This document shows positions 1 to 8,025 of a DNA stretch of 64,000 nucleotides, piece after piece. The notes beneath the pieces are model-generated. The model ran no database searches. It had not been told where the DNA came from and was given only the letters and a program-made list of their open reading frames with translations. Every line of letters begins with the position of its first letter. The first letter of the stretch is position 1. The translations under genes and the position numbers were made by a program. The DNA is taken from positions 2,294,001 through 2,358,000 of the forward strand of contig NZ_LBGV01000001.1 of assembly GCF_001274635.1 (NCBI RefSeq), read 5' to 3'. The DNA comes from Persicobacter sp. CCB-QB2. Its GTDB lineage: Bacteria; Bacteroidota; Bacteroidia; Cytophagales; Cyclobacteriaceae.

Positions 1-289
1 GAATATCGAACTCTGAAATTTGAGCCTGATCTGTTTCGTTATCACGACGATTCAGGATACCACCGAAAATTTTTGGGTGAAGCGTCTTCACACGGCCTCC
101 TAAAATTGAAGGATAGCTTGTTAAATCCTCCACCGGAATCACTTCAGCGCCCTGCTCTTCAATAAATTTTTGAGTCCCACCAGTTGAGTAAATGGTTACT
201 CCATTATCTTTCAATAATTTAATGATTGGCTCAAGGTTATCCTTGTAAAATACTGAAATCAGTGCTGATTTGATCTTTTTTACAGACAT
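1..289 (-). CDS. purH: Bifunctional AICAR formyltransferase/IMP cyclohydrolase, N-terminal part
   Basis: Catalyses the last two steps of IMP synthesis. Only about the first 96 residues lie in the window; the gene runs off the left edge. The protein starts MSVKKIKSALISVFYK and carries the MGS-like IMP cyclohydrolase fold at its N terminus, with the family signatures YSTGGT and GGRVKTLHPKIFGG. The ATG at 287-289 is the only sensible start. purN lies upstream in the same direction but is separated by a terminator-like hairpin, so the two are probably separate transcripts. Recognition rests on motif memory and is strong; the C-terminal transformylase domain cannot be seen. Confidence 0.93.
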   Translation of the reverse strand, partial: MSVKKIKSALISVFYKDNLEPIIKLLKDNGVTIYSTGGTQKFIEEQGAEVIPVEDLTSYPSILGGRVKTLHPKIFGGILNRRDNETDQAQISEFDI

Positions 290-370
290 CGGAATTGGTA
301 TTTAGATATTTATAAAATATGGGAATTAATTTGATCATGTTCTCCAATGAAAACAATGGCAAGAGAACAA

Positions 371-399
371 AAAAAGCCCCTGAAAATCAAGGGCTTTAG
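371..399 (-). terminator. Intrinsic terminator after purN
   Basis: A 7-bp stem, AAAGCCC with GGGCTTT (373-379/391-397), is followed on the minus strand by a run of T. It sits directly after the purN stop codon and before purH. Confidence 0.7.
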
Positions 400-400
400 T

Positions 401-967
401 TTATATTTTTTCCACCACCTGCTGAATCACAGCCGGGAAGTGCTTATATTCAAGTGCGTGAATTTTTTGCGCGACATCTTCTGCAGAATCTTCCGGGCTC
501 ACCTTTGTCGTAGCCTGAAAAATTACCTGCCCTTCATCATATTGCGCGTTCACATAGTGAATGGTGATGCCGGACTCGCACTCTCCCGCCTCCACTACGG
601 CCTGGTGCACATTCATTCCATACATCCCTTTCCCCCCAAACTTCGGCAGCAAGGCAGGATGAATATTAATGATTCTATCCGGGAATGCTTCCACCAAATT
701 TTCAGGAACCAGCCATAAAAAGCCCGCTAACACTATAAAGTCTATTTCATTATCCTGCAACACTTTTAATACCTCTCCGGATTTGAACTCCGGACGCGTA
801 AAAACATGAGAAGGAATATTCAGATTTTTCGCCCGCGTCAAGCAGTAGGCCTCGGGCTTATTACACAACAAGAGACTCACCTCAATTTCTGAATGAGATT
901 GAAAATGCTCAACTATTTTTTGCGCATTACTTCCACTACCGGAAGCAAAAATGGCAATCTTTTTCAT
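401..967 (-). CDS. purN: Phosphoribosylglycinamide formyltransferase (10-formyl-THF dependent)
   Basis: Transfers a formyl group to GAR, the third step of de novo purine synthesis. The 188 residues match the usual length. The N-terminal FASGSGSNAQKI loop binds the phosphate of GAR, and the catalytic-region motif IINIHPALLPKFGGKGMYG with the HxxV helix (NVHQAVVEAG) and a downstream SGITIHYVN segment are all present. The ATG start is followed at once by a hydrophobic beta strand (KKIAIFASG). It lies upstream of purH in the same orientation, so purine genes are loosely grouped here (purC is 6 kb away). Confidence 0.95.
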   Translation of the reverse strand: MKKIAIFASGSGSNAQKIVEHFQSHSEIEVSLLLCNKPEAYCLTRAKNLNIPSHVFTRPEFKSGEVLKVLQDNEIDFIVLAGFLWLVPENLVEAFPDRIINIHPALLPKFGGKGMYGMNVHQAVVEAGECESGITIHYVNAQYDEGQVIFQATTKVSPEDSAEDVAQKIHALEYKHFPAVIQQVVEKI

Positions 968-1141
968 AGGGAAAAGGGAATGGCCAGATGAAAGTTAAGG
1001 TAAAAAATGCCCAAACATGCATTTAAAGCGAAATTAGGGCGATTTTGAATCCTAAAAAGGAAGATTTGAGACGTCTCCCGATTTTGGAAGCACAAATTTG
1101 ACCCTTTTTTCTAAAAAAGCCAAGAAAAATGAATCCGAATC

Positions 1142-1339
1142 TAAGCGCGAGTTTAAAAGCACACCAGCCGGCTGCAAGTTCCAATTATTGGAAGCGAATT
1201 TGAATGATTGCTCAACAATAGCGATGCAATTCTCTCAAAATAATCCTTTATCGCTTCTGCAATAATCAAATTTTCGCTGCGAATTTTGGGTTGTAAACAC
1301 GCTCAAAACCCGAATTAATATCTGGAAAATCCGGATTAA
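1142..1339 (-). repeat. Intergenic repeat, family B copy 1
   Basis: This gene-free 968-1335 gap contains a diverged copy of the sequence found at 22167-22318. Shared blocks include TAAGCGCGAGTTTAAAAGC (TAAGCGCCAGTTTAAAAGC in the other copy), CAATTATTGGA against CAAATTATTGGA, CAATAG, CAAAATAATCC and AAATTTTCG..CGAATTTTG. One end touches the tamL stop codon, where the minus strand reads TTAATCCGGATTTT, close to the terminal repeat of family A elements. No ORF or tRNA was seen in the gap. The ends are approximate. Confidence 0.6.
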
Positions 1340-3816
1340 AAGGGATAACCGATACCAATGTTCAATAGAACCTGACTTGCCGGATTCACTGCTAATCGGA
1401 AATCACTCCACCTCAAATCCGGTAGCACAAAATATTTTCCATCCGGTCGGGCCGGATCAAAAGCCCTTACCCCCACATCAAAACGAATCAACATGAAATC
1501 AAAGTCCAGGCGCAGACCAGCCCCTACGGTCACTCCAAGCTGCCCCAGAAAGCTTTCAAATTCAAATTTACCCGCAATATTCCGATCATTTTCAGGAGGC
1601 AACTCCGTTCCATCAACAGGCGGCCCATCTTCTATACCGCTTTCTCCTCCCTGATTAAAACCCAGCGTCCAGACGTTCCCCACATCCACAAACAAGGCGC
1701 CTTCAAAAAACCCAAATAGTTTCTGGCGGTATTCAAAATTTGTTTCAATGATCATTTCTCCGGGCTGGTCATAATTGGTTCCTGCCGGAGCCACGAAATA
1801 TCCGGGTCCTAAACGCCTCGGTACCCACCCCCGGTTAGAACTAGAGCCCCCGGCAAAGAAATACCGCTCTGAAGGCAACTGTTTATTTTTCCCGTAGGCG
1901 ATGGCCATCCCGTAATTTAACCGATAGGCAAAGCGAGCCGTTTTGCTATCATTCAGGGTAACATATTTCCTAAAATCAAAAGAATATTTAAAATATCGAT
2001 AGGACTGTAAATTATTTCGTTCGTAAACTGACTGCAACAAATCGCCGATAATAGCGCCTCCACTTTCAGCGAAAACCTGCAAATAGGCTCCCCGATCAGG
2101 ATTTTGTAAATCCCGATTAAAATTAAAAATCCCCCGAAAACTCATGGCCGTTACCACAGAGGGCAAATAGGAGTTAATCAGGTTATTTCCCTGCCGAGCC
2201 AATTCCTCCAAGTCCTTCCTGAACTGCTCAGAGAGTCGAGAATTGATATAAGCCCCTTCAAAAGGGGTAAAAATATACTGATGACCTTTTTTGGAACGCC
2301 AGATATAATCAAAAGTGGTATTTACATTAGACTTAAAATAATCCGGACGATCAATCGTACCATAACCCAAAGTCAGCTTTGTTTTAGGGTTCAATTGCCC
2401 GAGCTCCAGTCGCTTTTTCTCACTCAAAGGGAAAAGGAACTGAGGAAAGGTCAGGGATAAATTAGCCCGCCACTGCTGACTGACATCTATTCGGGATATC
2501 CCCTCCGAATTCAAAGTTTGCACCCCTTCCATGGCATATCCGCCGGAAAGTTCTAAAATTTCTAAACCTCTGAAGGTATTTCTATTTTTGACCCCCAAAT
2601 TAAAAATAGGCCCCGGAATACCCTGGGTCACGTTAAGCCCCGCCTCGTAGCTGGTTTGATATTTTTCCAGTGGAGAAGTAAAAATATGCGCGACCATTTT
2701 CCCTCCCGTGGTATCGTAATTTACGTTCACAAAGCGGAACATGTCCAGGTTAGCCAATTGTCGTTGCGTTTGCAAGGTCTTAGTTTTAGAGTAAGGCTCC
2801 CCTGGTCGGATAAAAACCCGACGAGACAACACCTTCTCGGACATCTTATGATCCTCTGAACTGAAGACTATTCCACTCACCTCTTGTTCTGTTCGGGCTT
2901 TTTCTAAACCGGAAACAGAGGCATCAGTAGTAAAGGTGACGGAATCAAGGGTGAATAACTGATGAACATTCTCATCCGTGGGGTTACTAATGATCGTTTC
3001 CACCGAAAAAAATCCCGGATGATTCAAAGTATCTACTTTGAAACTCACATATTCTTTACTGAATTCATAATAACCCTCATCTTTCATGAGCGCATCAATG
3101 CGGTCTCTTTCCTTACTCAGTGTATTTTGAGAATACACCATCCCCTTCTTCAGCAAGCTGTTGGGCAAGTCCGCTAATAGAATATGATAGATATCTTCAT
3201 CCGTTGTGGTCAGGGAAGCGGTATCCATTAAATGCGGATTGGATTCTTTCACGCGATAGGTCACCCGCGCCAATTTCTCGAAATACCCTACTTCATAGTT
3301 AACCGTAGATGAAAAATACCCCCGGGCACGATAAAGTGCCTCCATCGAAGCCGCTGAGGCCTCCACCTTGGCGCTATCGAAAATGGCCAATGGTTCTCCA
3401 TTTCGCATCCAGAAGTTCCCTTCTTTTAATTTGGTCTCCTTCTTTTCTACCTTGGAGCGCTTCTTTTCCAACAGTTTGTTGTATTTTCGCGAATCAACCG
3501 GATACTGTTTTAACTTACGATCATACTTTGCTTCGACCGCCAAAAGTTCCTGCTGATATTTAGCGGAATCATATCGGCCTAAGCCATGTTGATACATGGA
3601 AACGTAATAGTTTACAGGCAAAAATAAGGTCCTGCTGTTGGGTTTCGCCTTGGTCCACTTTAACAGTTCCTCCTCTTTAATGGCACTATTGCCCTTCACC
3701 TGATGACGGTTTAAGACATATTGCCCATCCTTCAAAAAACGGGTAGTGGTGCAACCGGAAATCAACAAAGGAAGCAGGCTAATAGCGATGAGGTATATAT
3801 AAAAATGCTTTCGCAA
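1336..3816 (-). CDS. tamL: TamL-type lipoprotein, BamA/TamA family outer-membrane translocase
   Basis: An Omp85-superfamily protein of 826 residues. It opens with a lipoprotein signal (LLPLLISGCTTTRFL, lipid-modified Cys about residue 22), followed by POTRA-like regions to about residue 390 (for example SRRVFIRPGEPYSKTKTLQTQRQLANL) and a C-terminal beta barrel. The barrel carries an Omp85-like SERYFFAGGSSSNRGW motif and ends in aromatic Phe (GIGYPF). A lipidated TamA is the form described in Bacteroidota, where it usually pairs with TamB; no TamB homologue is adjacent. It probably inserts or exports outer-membrane components. It is divergent from the methyltransferase gene, with only 16 bp between start codons, so the promoters must overlap coding sequence or each other. 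Confidence 0.85.
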   Translation of the reverse strand: MRKHFYIYLIAISLLPLLISGCTTTRFLKDGQYVLNRHQVKGNSAIKEEELLKWTKAKPNSRTLFLPVNYYVSMYQHGLGRYDSAKYQQELLAVEAKYDRKLKQYPVDSRKYNKLLEKKRSKVEKKETKLKEGNFWMRNGEPLAIFDSAKVEASAASMEALYRARGYFSSTVNYEVGYFEKLARVTYRVKESNPHLMDTASLTTTDEDIYHILLADLPNSLLKKGMVYSQNTLSKERDRIDALMKDEGYYEFSKEYVSFKVDTLNHPGFFSVETIISNPTDENVHQLFTLDSVTFTTDASVSGLEKARTEQEVSGIVFSSEDHKMSEKVLSRRVFIRPGEPYSKTKTLQTQRQLANLDMFRFVNVNYDTTGGKMVAHIFTSPLEKYQTSYEAGLNVTQGIPGPIFNLGVKNRNTFRGLEILELSGGYAMEGVQTLNSEGISRIDVSQQWRANLSLTFPQFLFPLSEKKRLELGQLNPKTKLTLGYGTIDRPDYFKSNVNTTFDYIWRSKKGHQYIFTPFEGAYINSRLSEQFRKDLEELARQGNNLINSYLPSVVTAMSFRGIFNFNRDLQNPDRGAYLQVFAESGGAIIGDLLQSVYERNNLQSYRYFKYSFDFRKYVTLNDSKTARFAYRLNYGMAIAYGKNKQLPSERYFFAGGSSSNRGWVPRRLGPGYFVAPAGTNYDQPGEMIIETNFEYRQKLFGFFEGALFVDVGNVWTLGFNQGGESGIEDGPPVDGTELPPENDRNIAGKFEFESFLGQLGVTVGAGLRLDFDFMLIRFDVGVRAFDPARPDGKYFVLPDLRWSDFRLAVNPASQVLLNIGIGYPF

Positions 3817-3832
3817 ATGAATAACGAATTAT

Positions 3833-4591
3833 ATGATGTATAAGGAACTATCCAAAAGAGTTTCAAAATTGATCAAATCCCTTCAAATAAAAAAGTACAG
3901 GAAACAAGAACAGCTATTTTTTGTTGAGGGAGCGAAAAATACTTCAGAAATTCTTTCTAATGGATACGAGGTGCAGCTGGTAGTCGGCACAGCATCCTTT
4001 TTAAAAGGTATAAAGGATTTGCTTGAAAACCACCCACACTGTGAAATATTTGTCGCTGACGAACAACAACTATCCGCATTGGGCACTTTTGCCACTAACA
4101 ATGCAGGTATTGCAGTTGCCCGGCAAAACATCAGTGCAAATATTACTTTAGCGCAAGATGAATTTGCACTGGTGCTGGATGACGTTCGCGATCCTGGCAA
4201 CCTGGGTACGATTATCCGCATAGCAGACTGGTATGGCATCAAAAAAATCATTGCTTCCCCTAATACGGCGGACTTCTACAACCCCAAGGTTTTAAATGCG
4301 TCTATGGGTTCTTTTGCTCGGGTGGAGTTCCAGTACACTGACCTGGTACCCTATCTTCAACATCAAAGTCTGCCCGTATACGGCGCCCTTCTTGAAGGAG
4401 ATAACATCTACCACGAAAACTTTGATCAGGGTGGCTTTATCATTATGGGAAATGAATCTGTCGGTATTTCTGAGGCCGTAAAACCTTTGATCAGCCATAA
4501 AATCCACATTCCAAGAGTGGGAGGAGCTGAGTCCCTAAACGTTGCTATCGCCACTGCCGTCATTTGCGACAACATCCGACGTCCCCGATGA
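3833..4591 (+). CDS. TrmH/SpoU family RNA 2'-O-methyltransferase
   Basis: An SAM-dependent RNA ribose methyltransferase of 252 residues. An N-terminal substrate-binding domain (KYRKQEQLFFVEGAKNTSEI) precedes a SPOUT knot domain with the three family motifs: DDVRDPGNLGTIIRIADW, GNESVGIS and AESLNVAIATAV. Closest in plan to RlmB or the 23S rRNA enzymes called TsnR-like; the target base cannot be read from sequence. The ATG at 3833 is at once followed by a second Met. Its last 57 bases overlap the 3' end of the convergent transporter gene. Confidence 0.88.
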   Translation: MMYKELSKRVSKLIKSLQIKKYRKQEQLFFVEGAKNTSEILSNGYEVQLVVGTASFLKGIKDLLENHPHCEIFVADEQQLSALGTFATNNAGIAVARQNISANITLAQDEFALVLDDVRDPGNLGTIIRIADWYGIKKIIASPNTADFYNPKVLNASMGSFARVEFQYTDLVPYLQHQSLPVYGALLEGDNIYHENFDQGGFIIMGNESVGISEAVKPLISHKIHIPRVGGAESLNVAIATAVICDNIRRPR

Positions 4592-5395
4592 GGAGGGCTT
4601 TTCCATAAAAAATAAGGAGCTCTTACTCGCTTCATCGGCCATTTGGTCAGCGGCATCCTTGCCCAGATATTGGTCGATGAAGTGATGGGCAACATACAGC
4701 ACAGGCGTCAATACCACGGCCACAACAAATTTGTAAATGTAATTGATGATCCCCACCGCAATTACCAACTCCCAGGTCCAGTTTCCGAAAACAAAAAAGG
4801 CGATCCACAAAACCACAAAAGAGTCTACAAACTGAGACACCAGGGTGGAGCCGGTTGCCCGCAACCAAATTTTATCCGGGCCGGTAAATCGTCTCAACTT
4901 TTGAAATACATACACATCCAATAGCTGACCTATCAGAAAGGCCACCAGCGAACCGATAATAATCCCTAGGCCCTGTCGGAAAATGGTTTGAAAAGCATAA
5001 TTAATATTGAAGGGATTCCCTTCAGCATCCTGCCCGTTGACTTCCAGCCAAAAACCCGCAGGAGGCAGATGGGTCACGCCGAAAATCACAAAAAATGCAT
5101 AGGCGATCAGGCCTGCTGTTAAAAAACTAATTTTCCGCACCCCGGCCTTGCCATAGTATTCATTAATGACGTCTGTGGTAAGGAAGACAATTGGCCACAA
5201 AACAGCTCCGGCTGTCAAATTAAAATCCAATGCCAGGTCTCCAAAAAGCGGAATCTGAGCAGGCTGCAAACCCATCATGGCTTCGGCTGAGAATATTTTC
5301 ACCCCGATTAACTCCGCCAAAATAGCATTGGTAATAAAAATTCCGCCAAGGAGAATAAACAGATTGGTTTTCTTTTTTGTAAGGGTGGTGGTCAT
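4535..5395 (-). CDS. Queuosine precursor transporter (YhhQ/VUT family)
   Basis: An inner-membrane protein of 286 residues with about six or seven helices, for example FILLGGIFITNAILAELIGVK and GLGIIIGSLVAFLIGQLLD. The family signatures NAILAELIGVKIF, TTDVINEYYGK and the SLVAFLIGQLLDVYVFQ segment identify the DUF165/VUT group, thought to import queuine or preQ precursors for tRNA modification. The tail after about residue 255 is hydrophilic and is where the gene overlaps the convergent methyltransferase gene. A self-complementary leader lies 7 bp upstream (see 5402-5463), the usual place for a preQ1 sensor. Confidence 0.87.
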   Translation of the reverse strand: MTTTLTKKKTNLFILLGGIFITNAILAELIGVKIFSAEAMMGLQPAQIPLFGDLALDFNLTAGAVLWPIVFLTTDVINEYYGKAGVRKISFLTAGLIAYAFFVIFGVTHLPPAGFWLEVNGQDAEGNPFNINYAFQTIFRQGLGIIIGSLVAFLIGQLLDVYVFQKLRRFTGPDKIWLRATGSTLVSQFVDSFVVLWIAFFVFGNWTWELVIAVGIINYIYKFVVAVVLTPVLYVAHHFIDQYLGKDAADQMADEASKSSLFFMEKPSSSGTSDVVANDGSGDSNV

Positions 5396-5401
5396 ATAGC
5401 A

Positions 5402-5463
5402 GTAGGTTGTAGATTGGAAAGGACTCCTTTATTGCGTTTTTTCAGAATCCAAAATAAACCTAC
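5402..5463 (-). promoter_or_regulatory. Structured leader upstream of the queuosine transporter
   Basis: On the minus strand GTAGGTT (5457-5463) can pair with AACCTAC (5402-5408), and TTGGA/TCCAA blocks at 5414-5418 and 5448-5452 form a second nested stem. Between them is the palindrome AAAGGAGTCCTTT. The fold ends 7 bases before the ATG. I could not match it to the preQ1-I or preQ1-II consensus by eye, so it is a candidate cis-regulatory RNA only. Confidence 0.35.
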
Positions 5464-5551
5464 AAAAGAGCATTGATAAAAACCAATCCGGGATTTTCTT
5501 TCACAAAATAGCGCAGAGCATTCCTTCCCCTTCGGTGGGTTTATAAAACCC

Positions 5552-6463
5552 TTATTCTCTCAGGTAAACTTTGGTCCCCTCTACCCCTAATAGGGTGTTT
5601 TTGAAAATAGTTTCCGCCTCTTTCAATAGGGGCTCTAATTCTTTATAGCGCACTGAAAAATGACCAATCACTAATTGCTTCACCCCTGCCTGCGCAGCCA
5701 GCAAAGCCGCCTCCTTAGTAGTGGAGTGAAAGGTATCCTTGGCCCTGTTTTTCAGGTCATCCATAAAGGTGGCCTCATGGTATAATAAATCGACTCCTTT
5801 GATTTGTTCCAGAAAAGACTGGGTATAGCGGGTATCGGAACAATAAGCATAACTATAGGAAGGTAAAGGATCATGGGTATACTCCAAATTACTGAGTATT
5901 CGATTTTTATATACCGTATCTTTCCCTTTCTTTAAATCTGCAATATTCTCCAGACTCAGATCATAGGGCATCCTGGATTTATTAATCCGGCGCTCCCTTC
6001 GTTTCTCCCTTATCAGAAAGCCGGTACAATGAATCCCATGTTCCAATGGAATACTCTCCACCTGCAGTTTATTATTTTCGAAAAGTATTTTCGGAGTATG
6101 GGGATCGGTAATATGAAAAACGATGCGAAAATTCAGAAAAGTCTGAGAAGCTTTTAACTGCACGGTAATCACTTCTGCTAACTCAGGAGGTCCATAGAGG
6201 TGCAATTCCCCTTTTTTCTTAAACAAATGCATGGTAGAGAGCAGACCAATTAATCCAAAATAATGGTCGCCGTGCATATGAGAAATAAAGATATGGGAGA
6301 TTTTGGCCAGCTTAGCCCGGTATTTTAATAATTGTAATTGTGCTCCCTCCCCACAGTCTATCAAAAAATTATGATTATCTACTGTCACTAACTGACTCGA
6401 GTGAAATCGATTATGGGCGGGGGCTGCGGCATTTGAGCCCAAAACTAAAACGCGAAAAGCCAA
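5552..6463 (-). CDS. rnz: Ribonuclease Z
   Basis: A metallo-beta-lactamase-fold tRNA 3' endonuclease of 303 residues. The zinc motif SHMHGDHYFGL is at residues 61-71, further ligands fall in the AYCSDTRYT and LYHEATF segments, and the terminal IGHFSVRY motif (HFS..Y) is typical of tRNase Z. The N terminus MAFRVLVLGSNAAAPAHNR and the YKNRILSNLE exosite region fit the Bacteroidota form. It lies downstream of the STAS gene, but a hairpin followed by T-rich sequence separates them, so rnz may have its own promoter. Confidence 0.95.
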   Translation of the reverse strand: MAFRVLVLGSNAAAPAHNRFHSSQLVTVDNHNFLIDCGEGAQLQLLKYRAKLAKISHIFISHMHGDHYFGLIGLLSTMHLFKKKGELHLYGPPELAEVITVQLKASQTFLNFRIVFHITDPHTPKILFENNKLQVESIPLEHGIHCTGFLIREKRRERRINKSRMPYDLSLENIADLKKGKDTVYKNRILSNLEYTHDPLPSYSYAYCSDTRYTQSFLEQIKGVDLLYHEATFMDDLKNRAKDTFHSTTKEAALLAAQAGVKQLVIGHFSVRYKELEPLLKEAETIFKNTLLGVEGTKVYLRE

Positions 6464-6484
6464 AAGCAGAAGCAGTTAAAAGAA

Positions 6485-6508
6485 AAGGAAGCAATCTATT
6501 GCTTCCTT
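6485..6508 (-). terminator. Intrinsic terminator after the STAS gene
   Basis: A perfect 10-bp stem, AAGGAAGCAA with TTGCTTCCTT, has a 4-base loop and is followed on the minus strand by TTTTCTTTT. It lies between the STAS gene and rnz. Confidence 0.75.
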
Positions 6509-6534
6509 CTCTACGAATTATGAGAAATGATTAC

Positions 6535-6912
6535 TTATTCGGAAGTGGAATTCAGATCGCGCTCTATTTCATTGAAAAAAACAGCATCAATTGCTTCCTG
6601 AACGGTAGGAAAAATTTCCAAAACACTATCAAGTTGAGAAATCTTAACCAATTTTTTCACATGATCATTAAGACAAGCCAATGCAAATACCCCACCTTCA
6701 TCTTTAAAGAGTCGATTCCCCACTAACAGAGAGCTCAATCCTGAAGAATCCACATATTTAACATCACTGAGATCGAGAATAATATTCTGAACCCCTTCGG
6801 CATGTAATGTTATGACCTCTGTTTTTAAAACCGGAGAAAGACGCGAATCCAACTTCTCTTCATCCAAATGAATCAAAGAATATTTTTCCTCCTTACTTAT
6901 AGAATATTTCAT
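6535..6912 (-). CDS. STAS-domain protein, anti-sigma factor antagonist type
   Basis: A single STAS domain of 125 residues. The phosphoacceptor region reads LSDVKYVDSSGLSSLLVG, with the DSSGL signature whose Ser is the usual phosphorylation site in SpoIIAA-like proteins. No serine kinase or sigma factor gene adjoins it, so the partner is unknown. The acidic tail (FFNEIERDLNSTSE) lies outside the domain. In Bacteroidota such proteins are common as free-standing genes; a role in partner switching is inference. Confidence 0.85.
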   Translation of the reverse strand: MKYSISKEEKYSLIHLDEEKLDSRLSPVLKTEVITLHAEGVQNIILDLSDVKYVDSSGLSSLLVGNRLFKDEGGVFALACLNDHVKKLVKISQLDSVLEIFPTVQEAIDAVFFNEIERDLNSTSE

Positions 6913-7003
6913 AATAACCGATTGCGTTAAAAAAAGGAAACTGAGTAATAAATATATAAAAAATCAGCCACCTTTATGTAAAAATTAATGCTTTATTCGG
7001 TCC

Positions 7004-7939
7004 TTAAAGCACTGAATTGATGTTGGTTTCCATTTGTTTTTCAACATTTTCCAGGTTAGTTTTTTCAAATTTCTCCCCGGTCACTTGTTCAAATAACTCA
7101 ATATATCGATTCGAAATATTGGAAATCACCTCCTCAGTCATCTCAGGAACCTGCTGGCCTTCTTTTCCCTGAAAACCGTTTTCAATTAACCATTGACGTA
7201 CAAACTCCTTAGAAAGTTGCTTTTGCTTCTCTCCTTTTTGCTGACGGTCCTCGTACCCTTCCGCATAAAAATAACGTGAAGAGTCCGGTGTATGAACTTC
7301 ATCAATCAGGTAGATTTTTCCATTATGGCTTCCAAACTCATATTTAGTATCCACCAAAATCAAACCGCGTTCTTTGGCCATCTCAGTTCCTTTCGCAAAT
7401 AATGCTAAGGAATATTTTTCCAGTTGCAGGTATTCGGCTTCGGAAACAATGCCCTGAGCTAAAATTTCTTCGCGAGAGATATCCTCATCATGTCCCTCAT
7501 AAGCCTTAGTGGTTGGCGTGATGATTGGGTGTGGAAGTTTATCATTTTCCTTTAAGCCTTCGGGTAAAGCCACGCCACACAATTCACGCTTGCCTTCCCG
7601 GTACTCTCTCCAGGCATGTCCGGCTAAATAACCACGAACGACCATTTCCACCGGATAAGTCTTACAATGCAAGCCAAAGGAAACGCGTGGATCCGGGGTG
7701 GACTCCAACCAGTTAGGGACAATCTCCTGAGTAGCAGCCAAAAATTTTGCTGCAATTTGATTCAACACCTGCCCTTTGAACGGAATTGCCTCCGGTAGGA
7801 TAACATCAAATGCGGAGATTCTATCAGAAGCCACTACGGCAATTTTTTCTCCGAAATAATAAACGTCACGAACTTTTCCTCTGTAAAAATCCGTTTGACC
7901 ATCAAATTTGAAATTGGTTTCTTTTATTGCTGCTGCCAT
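7004..7939 (-). CDS. purC: Phosphoribosylaminoimidazole-succinocarboxamide synthase (SAICAR synthetase)
   Basis: Joins aspartate to CAIR in de novo purine synthesis. The 311 residues are of the longer PurC type. Family motifs are [14 protein letters not shown] at the N terminus, [16 protein letters not shown] (ATP site), [28 protein letters not shown] and [14 protein letters not shown]. The ATG start precedes the usual N-terminal extension. Its neighbours are unrelated, so it appears to be a single-gene transcript. Confidence 0.96.
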   Translation of the reverse strand: MAAAIKETNFKFDGQTDFYRGKVRDVYYFGEKIAVVASDRISAFDVILPEAIPFKGQVLNQIAAKFLAATQEIVPNWLESTPDPRVSFGLHCKTYPVEMVVRGYLAGHAWREYREGKRELCGVALPEGLKENDKLPHPIITPTTKAYEGHDEDISREEILAQGIVSEAEYLQLEKYSLALFAKGTEMAKERGLILVDTKYEFGSHNGKIYLIDEVHTPDSSRYFYAEGYEDRQQKGEKQKQLSKEFVRQWLIENGFQGKEGQQVPEMTEEVISNISNRYIELFEQVTGEKFEKTNLENVEKQMETNINSVL

Positions 7940-8025
7940 GACACAAAAATAATTAACCCTTCGGGAATGCGTTGAAAAATCAGGCTTTTTTTACAAATGA
8001 AAACACAATGTTGCCAATACCAGGA

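Noticed and set aside
347..718. 123-residue plus-strand frame
   Set aside because: It is the antisense shadow of purN, whose motifs are clear on the other strand.
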